Source: CALCHA01 sp035548175 (lineage in GTDB: Bacteria > Planctomycetota > Phycisphaerae > WQYP01). From it: 64,000 nt of DNA. The stretch spans positions 34,813 to 98,812 of the forward strand of contig DASZTO010000002.1 of the NCBI GenBank assembly GCA_035548175.1, read 5' to 3'. The position numbers and the translations under genes are program-made. The notes beneath the pieces were generated by a model. It searched no databases. It saw nothing but the letters and a program-made list of their open reading frames with translations, and had not been told where the DNA came from. Shown here in pieces: positions 23,950 through 33,096 of this stretch. Positions within the stretch are counted from its first letter, which is position 1. Each line of letters starts with the position of its first letter.

Positions 23950-26877
23950 TCACTGCTCCGCCGCCGCATTCTCCCCGCGGCGATACTCGAACGGCACCGA
24001 TGTGACTATCCCCTCGATCAACGACGAAAACCGATCCCCGTGCGCCTCCATCTGCTCCACAATCTTATCAACCGCCGGCCGATCGTAATACTCCACCCCG
24101 CGCCCCAGCGCATACGTCAGCATCTTCTCCGCCACCGCATGCAGAAAATCATCCCGCTTCGTCGTGATCAGAATCTTCGCCAGGTCCGCCGGATCGTTGA
24201 ACGATTCCCCGGTGACCAGCACCCCCGTCGCATCGATCGCCTCCTTCGAGTCATCCACATCCCGCCATTGCCCCACCGCATTGAAATGCTCCAGCCCGAA
24301 ACCTATCGGGTCCATCATCGCATGGCACGATGCGCATGTCGGATCCGCACGGTGCCGCTCCATCTGCTCCCGCAGCGTCCCCGAATTCGGATGGCTGTCC
24401 CCCGGCAACGCCGGAATGTTGGGCGGCGGCGGAGGAGGCGGCGCATTCAGTAAATTCTCCAGCACCCACTTCCCACGCTTCACCGGCGACGTCCGCGTCG
24501 GATTCGAGGTCAGCGTCAAAATCGATCCCTGCGTCAGCACCCCGCCGCTCCGCTTCGTCCCCGCCAGCGACACTTTCCGGAACTCCTCCCCGTTCACCCC
24601 CTCAATCCCATAAAACTTCGCCAGCCGCGCATTCAAAAATGTATAGTCCGCTGACAACAATTCCGTCACCGGCCGATCCTCGCGAATCAACGAATCGCAA
24701 AATAACGCCGTCTCCGTTTGCATCGCCTTGCGCGTCGCGTCGTCAAATTGCGGAAACAATTCCTTGTCCGGCGAAGAATAGGTCAGATCGCGGAAATGCA
24801 GCCACTGCGCCGCAAAATTATCCACCAGCGCCCGCGACTTCGGCGACGCCACCATCCGCTTCAATTGCTCTGACAAATGCGCCCGCAACTCCCCCCTCTC
24901 CGCCAGATCCAGCAATTCATCATCCGGCGTCGTGCTCCACAAGAAATAGGACAACCGCGTCGCCAGCGCATACTCGTCAATCGGATGCACCGCCTGCGGA
25001 TTGTTCGGATCCGCCTGCACCTCCCCACGGAACAGAAAGTGCGGCGAAATCAGCACCGCCTTCAACGGCAGCTTCAACGAATTCTCAAACGTCTCCCCCC
25101 GCTTGTCCGCCATTTCAAACAGCCCCACCAGCCGCTCGATCTCCTTTCCGCTCGCCGGCCGCCGCCACGCCCGCCTCGCAAACGCCGTCAAAATCCCCCG
25201 CGCCCTCGCCACCTTCTTATCCCCCGCTGGCAGAGACATTGCAAAGTTCCGTGCAAAGGCCGCCGGCATCGCCGGTGTCGGCAACGGCGCTTGCGTATTC
25301 ACAACTTCCAGATAACTCACCACCAGATTCCGCTTCCGCAAATTCGGATTCGCATTCTTCGCATCCTCCGCCTCATTAATAAACCCCGCCGCAAACGTGT
25401 GCTTCCCCGCCGCCAGTTTCTCCCGAATCTCATACACATACGGCCGCGCATCCAGCAGCGAAATCTCAAACAGATGCTGCCCCGGTATCGGCAAAAGCGT
25501 CCCCGGCGCCGTCACGTCAACCGTCTCCGCCGCCTTCCCATCCACCATCAATTGCATCTTCGCCGGCTCGTCCCCGCACTGGTTCGCATACGCCCGCGCC
25601 CGCAAAATCACCTCCGCATCCTTCTCCAGCACAAAACTTGTCCCCGCCTGCCCGTTGTGAGCCATCAGCCAATCCCCCGCATCGTTGATCTTCCCCTCGC
25701 CGCTCGTTTGCAACTCCTTCGCACGCGTCCGCACAATCGCCGCCGGCAGCGGCCCCTCCACCTCCAGCGATTTCACAAAAAAAATCCCATCCTGCTGCTT
25801 CCCGATCTTCCCATTCACCATGATCAGCTCATTCGCCCCGCCACGCGTCCGCCGCGCCACCACCCGCAACCGCGACTTCCCCGCCGGCAGCCCCACCCGC
25901 ACCTCATACGTCCCCGGATGCCCCTCGTCCGTCGATACCTCCGCATCCTTGATGAACGTCGATCCCACAAAGAACCCCAGCTTCGGCGGCACGGGCGCTT
26001 CCCGCGTCGCCGCCGGATCGTGCTCCTGCGAGCCAAACCCCACCAGAGCCCCGCCCGTCCGCTTCGCAAATGCCGTCACCCGAAACAAGTAATCCCCCGC
26101 CGGCAGCGGCAACTCCACCGCCACATCATCCTCCTCCAGCGAGATCAACTGCACCCACCCATCCCCTCGATCCCCAATCGCATTAAACCCCACCTCCGCC
26201 TGCGCCGCCGCAAAATGCCGCACCACCGACTTCGGCGGCGCCGTCGGCAACGCCGCGTTCACCACCGCATCCGCCGCCGAAAGATACTTCTCCAGCAGCA
26301 TCGGCGGCATCGTCAGCACATCCCCAATGTTGTCAAACCCATACCCCGCATCATCCGCCGGAAAATCCGCCGCCGGATCGAAATCCACCCCCACCAGGTC
26401 CCGTATCGAATTGCTGTATTCCGTCCGGTTCAACCGCCGGATCGTCACCCGCCCCGGATCCGGATGCGCCGCATCCATGTGATACACGTTCCGCTCGATC
26501 CACCCCGTGATCACCGCCCGCTCCGCCTTCGTCGGCTGATCATCCACATCCGCCGGCGGCATCTGCTTCTTGTTGATATACCCCAGCGCCGCCTCCCAAT
26601 GCTTCTTCTGCGCGAGAATCTCCTCCAGCGTGTCGCTCTTGTCCATCGAAAATCCCCCCCTCGCCATCCCATCCCCATGGCAGGCAAAACAATACTTCTC
26701 CAGCACCGGCTCCACCCGCTGATGATAATCCGCCAGCGCATCCGCCTGCAGCGCGGCCTCCGTCTTGGGCCCGCCCGCATCCGGCGCAGCCGCCCACACA
26801 AACGGTATCGCCGCCGCCGTGATCACCCCCGCGTACGCGGAAAGCAGAATGCCTGCCCTGCGAATCCTGATGCCCAT
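23950..26877 (-). CDS. Planctomycete cytochrome-like DUF1587/1592/1588/1585 protein
   Basis: This 975-residue exported protein has a signal peptide and then a haem-type CxxCH motif, EKYCFACHGDGMARGG, near residue 60. The usual series of planctomycete domains follows: RRLNRTEYSNSIRDLVGV (DUF1587), a carbohydrate-binding-like beta region, then DUF1595, DUF1592, DUF1588 (SHPNSGTLREQMERHRADP, then CASCHAMMDPIGFGLE) and DUF1585 near the end. A second CxxCH (CASCH) lies in DUF1588. These proteins are linked to a planctomycete-specific c-type cytochrome system, possibly acting on polysaccharides; the exact function is unproven. The ATG at 26877 is chosen because GGAG lies upstream and it gives a normal signal sequence. 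Confidence 0.9.
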   Translation of the reverse strand: MGIRIRRAGILLSAYAGVITAAAIPFVWAAAPDAGGPKTEAALQADALADYHQRVEPVLEKYCFACHGDGMARGGFSMDKSDTLEEILAQKKHWEAALGYINKKQMPPADVDDQPTKAERAVITGWIERNVYHMDAAHPDPGRVTIRRLNRTEYSNSIRDLVGVDFDPAADFPADDAGYGFDNIGDVLTMPPMLLEKYLSAADAVVNAALPTAPPKSVVRHFAAAQAEVGFNAIGDRGDGWVQLISLEEDDVAVELPLPAGDYLFRVTAFAKRTGGALVGFGSQEHDPAATREAPVPPKLGFFVGSTFIKDAEVSTDEGHPGTYEVRVGLPAGKSRLRVVARRTRGGANELIMVNGKIGKQQDGIFFVKSLEVEGPLPAAIVRTRAKELQTSGEGKINDAGDWLMAHNGQAGTSFVLEKDAEVILRARAYANQCGDEPAKMQLMVDGKAAETVDVTAPGTLLPIPGQHLFEISLLDARPYVYEIREKLAAGKHTFAAGFINEAEDAKNANPNLRKRNLVVSYLEVVNTQAPLPTPAMPAAFARNFAMSLPAGDKKVARARGILTAFARRAWRRPASGKEIERLVGLFEMADKRGETFENSLKLPLKAVLISPHFLFRGEVQADPNNPQAVHPIDEYALATRLSYFLWSTTPDDELLDLAERGELRAHLSEQLKRMVASPKSRALVDNFAAQWLHFRDLTYSSPDKELFPQFDDATRKAMQTETALFCDSLIREDRPVTELLSADYTFLNARLAKFYGIEGVNGEEFRKVSLAGTKRSGGVLTQGSILTLTSNPTRTSPVKRGKWVLENLLNAPPPPPPPNIPALPGDSHPNSGTLREQMERHRADPTCASCHAMMDPIGFGLEHFNAVGQWRDVDDSKEAIDATGVLVTGESFNDPADLAKILITTKRDDFLHAVAEKMLTYALGRGVEYYDRPAVDKIVEQMEAHGDRFSSLIEGIVTSVPFEYRRGENAAAEQ

Positions 26878-27035
26878 GCGGCTCCAACAACGTGCTTGAA
26901 TGAAGATGGCGGTCCACCGAAGGCACACCGATTAGTAAAACGCCGTCGGAGCGCCGCCCATGCCTTGCAAAAGATAGCGCAAAGCCTGAAATGGATCACA
27001 ACCCGCTACACCTCAACTCGCCAGCATGGCCTGCA

Positions 27036-30000
27036 TCATACATGATCCCCCTGCAGCTCATAAACAAGAATCAAGTCAACATAGTTCACCACACCGTCCC
27101 CATTCACATCCCCCGCTGTCCCCGAACCACTCTCCACGATGCTCACATCCGTCCCATCCACCGCCCCATCCCCGCTCACATCCCCATACAACCGGAAAAA
27201 CTCCACCGTCTGATCCTGCACCCCCGTCTGCCCCGTCAACGTGCTCGTCACTGCCCCCGCATTAATCGTCAACGCATACGTCCCGTCCGCCAACGAGCCA
27301 TCCACATACATTGGATCCGTAAACGTAATCACCCACGTCGCCCCATCCCCGCTCGGATTGTTCACCGCAATCGGCATCACCACCGGATCGCTCCCATCCG
27401 CCTGCTGCTGCGTAATCGTGATCGCCCCATCACCCAATGTCACCGGCTGATTGAACACCACCGTCACCGACGTCACCATCGACCGCGACGGCGACCCGTC
27501 GTTGATCTGCGGTGGCGCCGTTAACGCCGCAAACGGCGGCGCCAGCTTCACGGACGCGCTCGGCCCACTCGCTGCAGAATCCAAATATCCGCCGCCGACG
27601 TTCCGGTACGCAACGACCTCGTACTTGTAAGCATGCCCTAATACCGCCGTCCTATCCGTGTATTCCGCATCGTCCGCCTCGGCCGTCCCAATCCGCGTGT
27701 AAGTGGTGCCGCCATCATCAGACCTCAGGATATCGTAGCCGTCCTCGTTGAACGAATTATTATCCCACGTCAACCGAACGGCCTTGTCCGAGACGGTCGT
27801 CATCAAAATGGTCGTCGTCGCAGCAGGCTCTGCATCGATGTACCCAGACGCGGCCGATAGTTCGCCGGTCGCCGACGAAACCGCCATCACCGCAAAAAAA
27901 TCGTTCCGATGGAGCTCATGCGGCGCAAAAAGGCTATCATACGTAATGAGCTTCGACGTGTTCGTTGTAGACATATCCCAAATGAAATGGTCCGTCCCAA
28001 TCTGACTTTCATCGATAATGTAATATTTATCAGCGCCCGGAACCGCTTCCCACGACAAAAGAACGCCGTCTTCCCCGAAAGCTGCCGAGATCGACGGCTT
28101 CTGCAACGAATATCCCGCCGGATCGGGAATTGCGGTCCCCGTAAAAGGCTCCGCTATCGGATTGTCATTCTCGTCATACGTGAATTTTTGCTCAAGAAGA
28201 TAAAGGCTATCTGCGTTCACGCTCCCTTGGAACTCCGCTAGATACCCTTCAATCTCGTCGCTATTCTGCACCTGCACCCATCTATCCGGGAACGGCCCCG
28301 ACGAGGACTTCCCAACCACACCGTAGCCAAACTCCGGGTCCGCCCCGTCGACAAGATCGAAGAATGAACCATCCCCGTCAGGATTGGCCAGCTCGTCCGA
28401 AATCGAAAGATCAGAATCGGGCGTGAAATTCGTCACAGTAAACGTGTAAGGATCTGAATCGACCGCACCCGCCGCGGTCAGCGTCCGCACCCGAAACGTA
28501 TATGTCACGCCCGTCTGAAAACTCCACACGTCACTGGCCCCAAAGCTAAACGTGTCAACATTCCCCTCGACATGACCAACCGTGAAGTAGTTTCCTTCAC
28601 TGTTTGAACCATCGCCCTCCTTCACTTCAATATAGCTCGAAACAATGCCCGGGTCATGGTTCGTCCAGTTAAACGTAACCGGTTGCGTGGTCGTATAGGT
28701 CAAAAAGTCGGGATTACTGTACGCATATAAATCGGTGGCCTTCGCAATAGATATCACCGACAACACCAGCGATGTCGACGAATACGTCGCCAGCCACCGC
28801 AACCCCACCGGCAATATCGGCAACAACGGTGTCTGCGGATCGGCCGGATCAGGCAAAGCCTGCACGCCGGGGGCAAGATTGGAGAACGTGCCTGAGAGCG
28901 TCCCAGCCTCCAAAACCGTGTAGGTTTGCCCTGCCGAGAAGGCGTCGGAGTCCGTATCAGCCGGTGTATAAAATGCAATCGTCCCCGCAATTGTCGCCGC
29001 CTCCGTCACGTCCAATAGCGAACTCTGACCGGAAACCGGATCGAGATATGAGTCAAGCGTCATTCCCGAAGAAGCGTCCAGAACCCCATACATCGTCATC
29101 GTACCAGTGGGGTCGCTCGCATCACCCGGAATAACGTCCGCCCGTAACCCACCAGTAACAAACTTACCTGCCAAATAATACGCGCCGCTCCCGCCAATGT
29201 CCGCATTGGGATTCTTCACAATTGGATAAAGCGAATTGGTTGCAACCATATGACCGCCAGCATCAACGAAGAAGGTGCAACTGCCTGGTTCACCCGGAAT
29301 GACCACCCAAACCCCCATTGGAAGAAGTGGATAAACCGCTGGCGGCGTAGCTGGCGCCGCATTATTGCCAATGACAAACGGCCCATGAACAATCAGTTGC
29401 GATCCAGTACCATTGATAGTAACACCCTCATAACATGGCGTCCCAGCCATTACTGCCCCGCCAATTTCACCGCTGTCTATGTCTAAAACGCCCCCATACT
29501 CAATATCCACAAGCACCGGCGATGTGCTGACAACACTTTCCGCAACAAAGCTGTCTCCGGAGCCCGAACCGCTGACAGTCACCGTCGCAGAATCAATTAT
29601 CCGAATGCCCGGCGCCGTTCCACCGGCATCGATTAATTTCAGCCCTTCTGAAGCATCAAGAGCACTGCCAGTGCCAGAAACATAAATTTGCGGCCCTGTG
29701 CCACCAGATCCGGCCTCGGCATCCACAGTGCTCGCCTCCACCACGCCCCCGCTATCAATCGTCAAAGAAACGCCGTGCCCGCCCCCCATATCAATCCAGC
29801 CTCCTGACGGCAGGTCAAGAGTCGCGCCGCCGGACACCGTGCATTGCGCACCTGTCGCCGTGGTGATTCCCGATGGAATACTCGACATCCCCGCAGGCAG
29901 GAGATACCCAAGCCCCGGACTGCCGATATGCGCGTTGCCGAAGAACTGCGCGTAGGCCCCATTCTCCGCCGTAAATCTCGAATCATTGAAAATATACAAA

Positions 30001-30800
30001 TCGGTCCCCGACGTGAATCCTCCATCCACCCACATGTTCACAACTCCGTTACCACCCACCCACAATTGATTGTCCACCGCAAGATCGCCATCAACGTGAA
30101 TGCTGGAATCATCCCCCGCGCCCACTCCCGGCAAATCCTTTCCCGTAAAATAGGCATCCGGCGCTTCCAAAAGGCCATGATCGTACAGATTGAACACGTA
30201 ATGCGTGGTATTCAAATCGTCGTTGAGCCACAGGGTGTTGTTCGCATTCACAGTCAGTGTGGTCCACCCCGTAACATCGCCCGATAACTCGACTTCATCC
30301 GCATGCACCGTATCGTGCGAACCCCAATCAGCTTGATCGTTCGAAATTGTAAGCAAGGTCCCGGTCCCCGCCGCCTGGTCCAGATCGATATACCCGCCCG
30401 TGTGATCGTCATTCTGCGAGACCGCCAACGTGTGGCCGTCCGCGTCAAAATCCAGATCAATGTTCGACCCGCCCTGCACGATCAAACTACCTATCGTATA
30501 GTTGCCGTCCACGTCCACCCAATCCGAAGTGCCCGCCGTAAAGACCACCTGATCGTACGCGCTGTTGGGAGCTGATGTGGCTTGGTTCCCATTAGAATCA
30601 TTCCAATTATCTGCATTACTCCAAAGGTTATCCTGATCCCGGTCCGTCCAAGTGAAAACAACGGTGGACAGCAGTACCCTGCTTTCCAACATTTCAAGGG
30701 ATAAAAAAGGACGGCGGCCACGTGCCATGCGGCGAGGCCCATCGCCACGATCACGTCGCAAGAACCCCACGCTTGGCTCCGATCGAAATTTTGACAGCAT
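27036..30800 (-). CDS. Giant LEPR-XLL surface protein with fibronectin, Ig-like and dockerin modules
   Basis: This 1254-residue protein has the planctomycete LEPR-XLL N-terminal motif (SLEMLESRVLLST, about residues 34-46) after a basic leader. Next is a beta-rich region beginning DNLWSNADNWND, as in autotransporter-associated repeats, up to about residue 700. Fibronectin-like units (GEDGVLLSWEAVPGADKYYI and DKAVRLTWDNNSFNEDGYDI) and an SbsA-like Ig unit with VTVVFNQPVTLGDG follow. The end is a type I dockerin-like pair, GDVSGDGAVDGTDVS and GDVNGDGVVNYVDLIL. AAGGAG lies six bases before the ATG at 30800. The middle of the gene (about 27.9-29.7 kb) is visibly less GC-rich than its surroundings. 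It is probably a cell-surface or matrix protein; no enzyme motif is seen. Confidence 0.85.
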   Translation of the reverse strand: MLSKFRSEPSVGFLRRDRGDGPRRMARGRRPFLSLEMLESRVLLSTVVFTWTDRDQDNLWSNADNWNDSNGNQATSAPNSAYDQVVFTAGTSDWVDVDGNYTIGSLIVQGGSNIDLDFDADGHTLAVSQNDDHTGGYIDLDQAAGTGTLLTISNDQADWGSHDTVHADEVELSGDVTGWTTLTVNANNTLWLNDDLNTTHYVFNLYDHGLLEAPDAYFTGKDLPGVGAGDDSSIHVDGDLAVDNQLWVGGNGVVNMWVDGGFTSGTDLYIFNDSRFTAENGAYAQFFGNAHIGSPGLGYLLPAGMSSIPSGITTATGAQCTVSGGATLDLPSGGWIDMGGGHGVSLTIDSGGVVEASTVDAEAGSGGTGPQIYVSGTGSALDASEGLKLIDAGGTAPGIRIIDSATVTVSGSGSGDSFVAESVVSTSPVLVDIEYGGVLDIDSGEIGGAVMAGTPCYEGVTINGTGSQLIVHGPFVIGNNAAPATPPAVYPLLPMGVWVVIPGEPGSCTFFVDAGGHMVATNSLYPIVKNPNADIGGSGAYYLAGKFVTGGLRADVIPGDASDPTGTMTMYGVLDASSGMTLDSYLDPVSGQSSLLDVTEAATIAGTIAFYTPADTDSDAFSAGQTYTVLEAGTLSGTFSNLAPGVQALPDPADPQTPLLPILPVGLRWLATYSSTSLVLSVISIAKATDLYAYSNPDFLTYTTTQPVTFNWTNHDPGIVSSYIEVKEGDGSNSEGNYFTVGHVEGNVDTFSFGASDVWSFQTGVTYTFRVRTLTAAGAVDSDPYTFTVTNFTPDSDLSISDELANPDGDGSFFDLVDGADPEFGYGVVGKSSSGPFPDRWVQVQNSDEIEGYLAEFQGSVNADSLYLLEQKFTYDENDNPIAEPFTGTAIPDPAGYSLQKPSISAAFGEDGVLLSWEAVPGADKYYIIDESQIGTDHFIWDMSTTNTSKLITYDSLFAPHELHRNDFFAVMAVSSATGELSAASGYIDAEPAATTTILMTTVSDKAVRLTWDNNSFNEDGYDILRSDDGGTTYTRIGTAEADDAEYTDRTAVLGHAYKYEVVAYRNVGGGYLDSAASGPSASVKLAPPFAALTAPPQINDGSPSRSMVTSVTVVFNQPVTLGDGAITITQQQADGSDPVVMPIAVNNPSGDGATWVITFTDPMYVDGSLADGTYALTINAGAVTSTLTGQTGVQDQTVEFFRLYGDVSGDGAVDGTDVSIVESGSGTAGDVNGDGVVNYVDLILVYELQGDHV

Positions 30801-30853
30801 TTGCGACTCCTTCCCGACAAAAGTACTGTGTAGAAATCACTGCGAGAGCACCT

Positions 30854-31588
30854 ATGGACGTCACATTAAACTTCTGGACTTGGTGGTTGCTCATTCCAAC
30901 GGCCCTAATCGCTGGTCTGGGCTGGTGCGCCCGGCGCTTCCAATGGCAGATGATGTCCATCGCCGCCGCATCTTCGCTCTTCGTTGCTATTGGCCTTGCA
31001 GCACTGTGGTACGGTTCATGGTCAGCAAATTACCTCGTGAATATCGGCTGGGATCATCCTCCCGGCGATGGAACTGACCGACATTGGAATTTTGGGTTGC
31101 AAAGCTGTCACGGAGGAATCAGGCTGTTCTCGGACAACACGTACTGGGCCAAGCCCTCGTGGAACATACCGCAACCAATCACTCTTAAGATCGGCATCGC
31201 TGATCTCCGAGGAAATCCATCAAGCCTCGCTATCCTCTCGCCGGTCGGTCCCTGAGCGTCATACCATCGGACTTCGTGGAAAAGACCCTCGGCTTCCAAC
31301 TCGCCGGCAGCATGCACAGCCAGCCCACCAAGCCCCACACCGTGGAGCCGCTCCAGCGAATCTTCATCGTCGTCCCCCATTGGTTCGTCCTCCTTTTATG
31401 CCTGCCGTTCCCTCTGATCTGGCTCCGCCGCTTCCGCCACCAGCGCTACCGCTCACGCCACGGCCACTGCCTCCACTGCGGCTACGACCTCCGCTCCACT
31501 CCCCCAAAGTGCCCCCGAATGCGGCACCGTTTCGCCACCGCGCGCAACAGCATCCGCAACCACTCCAACACCTCCCATCAGCACCTGA
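30854..31588 (+). pseudogene. Frameshifted membrane protein with C-terminal CGYDLR...CPECG ribbon
   Basis: The pieces match a common planctomycete membrane-protein family of unknown function. The first piece (30854-31255) has two N-terminal membrane helices and WNFGLQSCHGGIRLF, then stops. The next piece lies one frame away (about 31252 to 31516) and contains IFIVVPHWFVLLLCLPFPLI and HCLHCGYDLRSTPPKCP. Removing one C from the C-run at 31512-31516 restores ECGTVS, so the ribbon reads CxxCGYDLR...CPECG, with a stop at 31586-31588. The second shift returns the frame to that of the first piece. These are either two real compensating frameshifts or sequence errors at a homopolymer; the product is broken as given. 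It is divergent from the giant surface-protein gene with a 53-base gap. Confidence 0.65.
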
Positions 31589-31774
31589 TTCACTTTGTTA
31601 CGACAACCACAAAAGAAAGGACCGCCGCGGCAAACCCACGCGCCGTTCTTCTCCGCCGCGCCTTCTACCGCGCCTCAGCCTTTCAACGCAATACTTTTTT
31701 CTGAACATTTTCCATGCCTCACAAAATTCGTCGCAATCGCCACCTCCCATTTCTGTAAAACGCCAAAACCCCCA

Positions 31775-31811
31775 GGGGGGGGCAAGGGGGTCACCAGGGG
31801 AATCCAGGGGG
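31775..31811 (+). other. G-quadruplex motif in the low-complexity gap
   Basis: G-runs of 8, 5, 4 and 5 bases are separated by CAA, TCACCA and AATCCA. The loops are 3 and 6 bases, within the usual quadruplex range. It lies 187 bases after the frameshifted gene. Confidence 0.7.
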
Positions 31812-32076
31812 ATCGCCAAGGCCTCTCGCCGGCGCAGCCCACCGTCGCCCCTCCCAACCCCCCGCGCGCACAAATTGGCAACTCCCACGCCCCTACATCC
31901 CGCAAAATAATCCCCCCAACTCCCTCCCCCCCAACCCCTTACCTCAATTCCCCCCCCGTCCCTGTGCGCACAAACTGGGCGCAACTCCCCTCTATAGACA
32001 AACAGGAGCACTGCGCCATGAAACCCCCTCCCCCAATTGAACCCATTGAACCCATACCCCAATTGAACCCCCCCCG

Positions 32077-32119
32077 TCCTTCGTGCCCTTCACCTCTTCG
32101 TGACTTCGTGTTTACGTCG
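32077..32119 (-). repeat. ACGAA-rich repeat, copy B (degenerate)
   Basis: On the minus strand CGACGTAAACACGAAGTCAC is followed by further CACGAA units. It has the same orientation as the other copies but, unlike them, is not next to a minus-strand stop codon. Confidence 0.6.
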
Positions 32120-32371
32120 AGGCGGGGGGGGGAATGTGTGTCCAATTTCCCCAAAAACCTCATACACAAGCACCAAAACCCCAAACTTGCAAAAACACAA
32201 CGGCAAAAACTCAAGGTTTTTCCCAAAACACCCCCGATACATCGAGAAAAACCCCAAACTTTTCCCCCCATTCCCGCCTCGCCACCTTCTCCCGCCCGCT
32301 CCCTTGCCTTGCTCCCCTTTGCCGCTATGGTAACACACTTCTCAGTCCCCCTTTCCAAAGGCAGCCCGCCC

Positions 32372-33058
32372 ATGACCGACCCCGCCTCCCCTTCCCCGGA
32401 CCCAAACCCCGACGCCATCCAGAAAATCGCCCACTCCCCTATGTCCGCGCGCGTCCCCGAAAAAATCTCCCGCGGCATCGTCGCCACAGGCTTCCTCGCT
32501 TACTTCGGCCCCAACGAATTCGTCATCGATTTCCTCCAGGTCATCGCACGACCCCCTCACCTCGCCGCTCGCGTCATCCTGCCCCCCGCCGTCGCCGAGC
32601 AATTCCTCAACGTACTCCGCGAAAATCTCAGCCGCTACGCCGCCCAGTTCGGTCCCCCTCCCACCCTCCCCAAAAACCCCGGCGAAAAACCCCGCTCCGC
32701 TCAGGAAATCTACGACGATCTCAAAATCCCCGACGACCTGCTCGCCGGCGCTTACTGCAACGCCGTCATGGTCGGTCATACCCCCGCCGAGTTCGGCATC
32801 GATTTCATCACCAGCTTCCTCCCCACCGCCGTCGTCTCCAGCCGCGTCTACATGGCCGCACCACGCGTCCCCGCACTCGTCGAAACCCTCTCCAACCTCC
32901 TCACCCAGTTCCACCGCCAACGCCAGGCCGCCAGACACCAGCAGCCTCCCCAATCCCCAGGCTTCGGCACCGCCCCCGGCATCCCCGGCTTCCCCCCACC
33001 CAACTCCCCTCCCAATTCCCCCCCCAACTCCCCGCCCTCCCCGCCCCCGCTCGAATGA
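32372..33058 (+). CDS. Tandem DUF3467 protein
   Basis: This 228-residue protein contains two copies of a DUF3467-like unit. Copy one runs from about residue 32 to 92 (FLAYFGPNEFVIDFLQVIA, AARVILPPAVAEQFLNVL). Copy two runs from about 130 to 190 (NAVMVGHTPAEFGIDFITSF, SRVYMAAPRVPALVETL). The usual DUF3467 protein is about 100 residues with a single unit, so this is an internal duplication. The C-terminus is a Pro/Asn/Ser-rich tail with a repeated PPNSPPNS pattern. No signal peptide is visible. DUF3467 function is unknown. The ATG at 32372 is the first that gives a normal start; the open frame upstream is low-complexity. Confidence 0.78.
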   Translation: MTDPASPSPDPNPDAIQKIAHSPMSARVPEKISRGIVATGFLAYFGPNEFVIDFLQVIARPPHLAARVILPPAVAEQFLNVLRENLSRYAAQFGPPPTLPKNPGEKPRSAQEIYDDLKIPDDLLAGAYCNAVMVGHTPAEFGIDFITSFLPTAVVSSRVYMAAPRVPALVETLSNLLTQFHRQRQAARHQQPPQSPGFGTAPGIPGFPPPNSPPNSPPNSPPSPPPLE

Positions 33059-33096
33059 GACCGCTCATCGCCGTGGAGAAGGAAAATGCACCCCCC

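Larger units (their letters stand above)
31589..32371. other. 780-base low-complexity intergenic region
   Basis: This stretch has no convincing gene. It holds a plus-strand G-quadruplex motif, long C-runs (a run of eight near 31925 and others to 32070), an imperfect direct repeat containing GTGCGCACAAA-like sequence (around 31866 and 31966), three ATTGAACCC units (32035-32068), a copy of the ACGAA-rich repeat and an A/C-rich segment with two AAACCCCAAACTT copies (about 32174 and 32246). Long open frames here encode Pro/Lys-rich peptides and are best read as chance. Confidence 0.6.

Noticed and set aside
27036..27260. Cellulosome component because of the dockerin-like pair
   Set aside because: Dockerin-like ends are common in planctomycete surface proteins; no cohesin domain is seen in the window.
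31595..32371. Long open frame ahead of the DUF3467 gene, with a possible start MKPPPPIEPIEPI
   Set aside because: Low-complexity sequence made of ATTGAACCC and C-run repeats; no domain or conserved-looking text.
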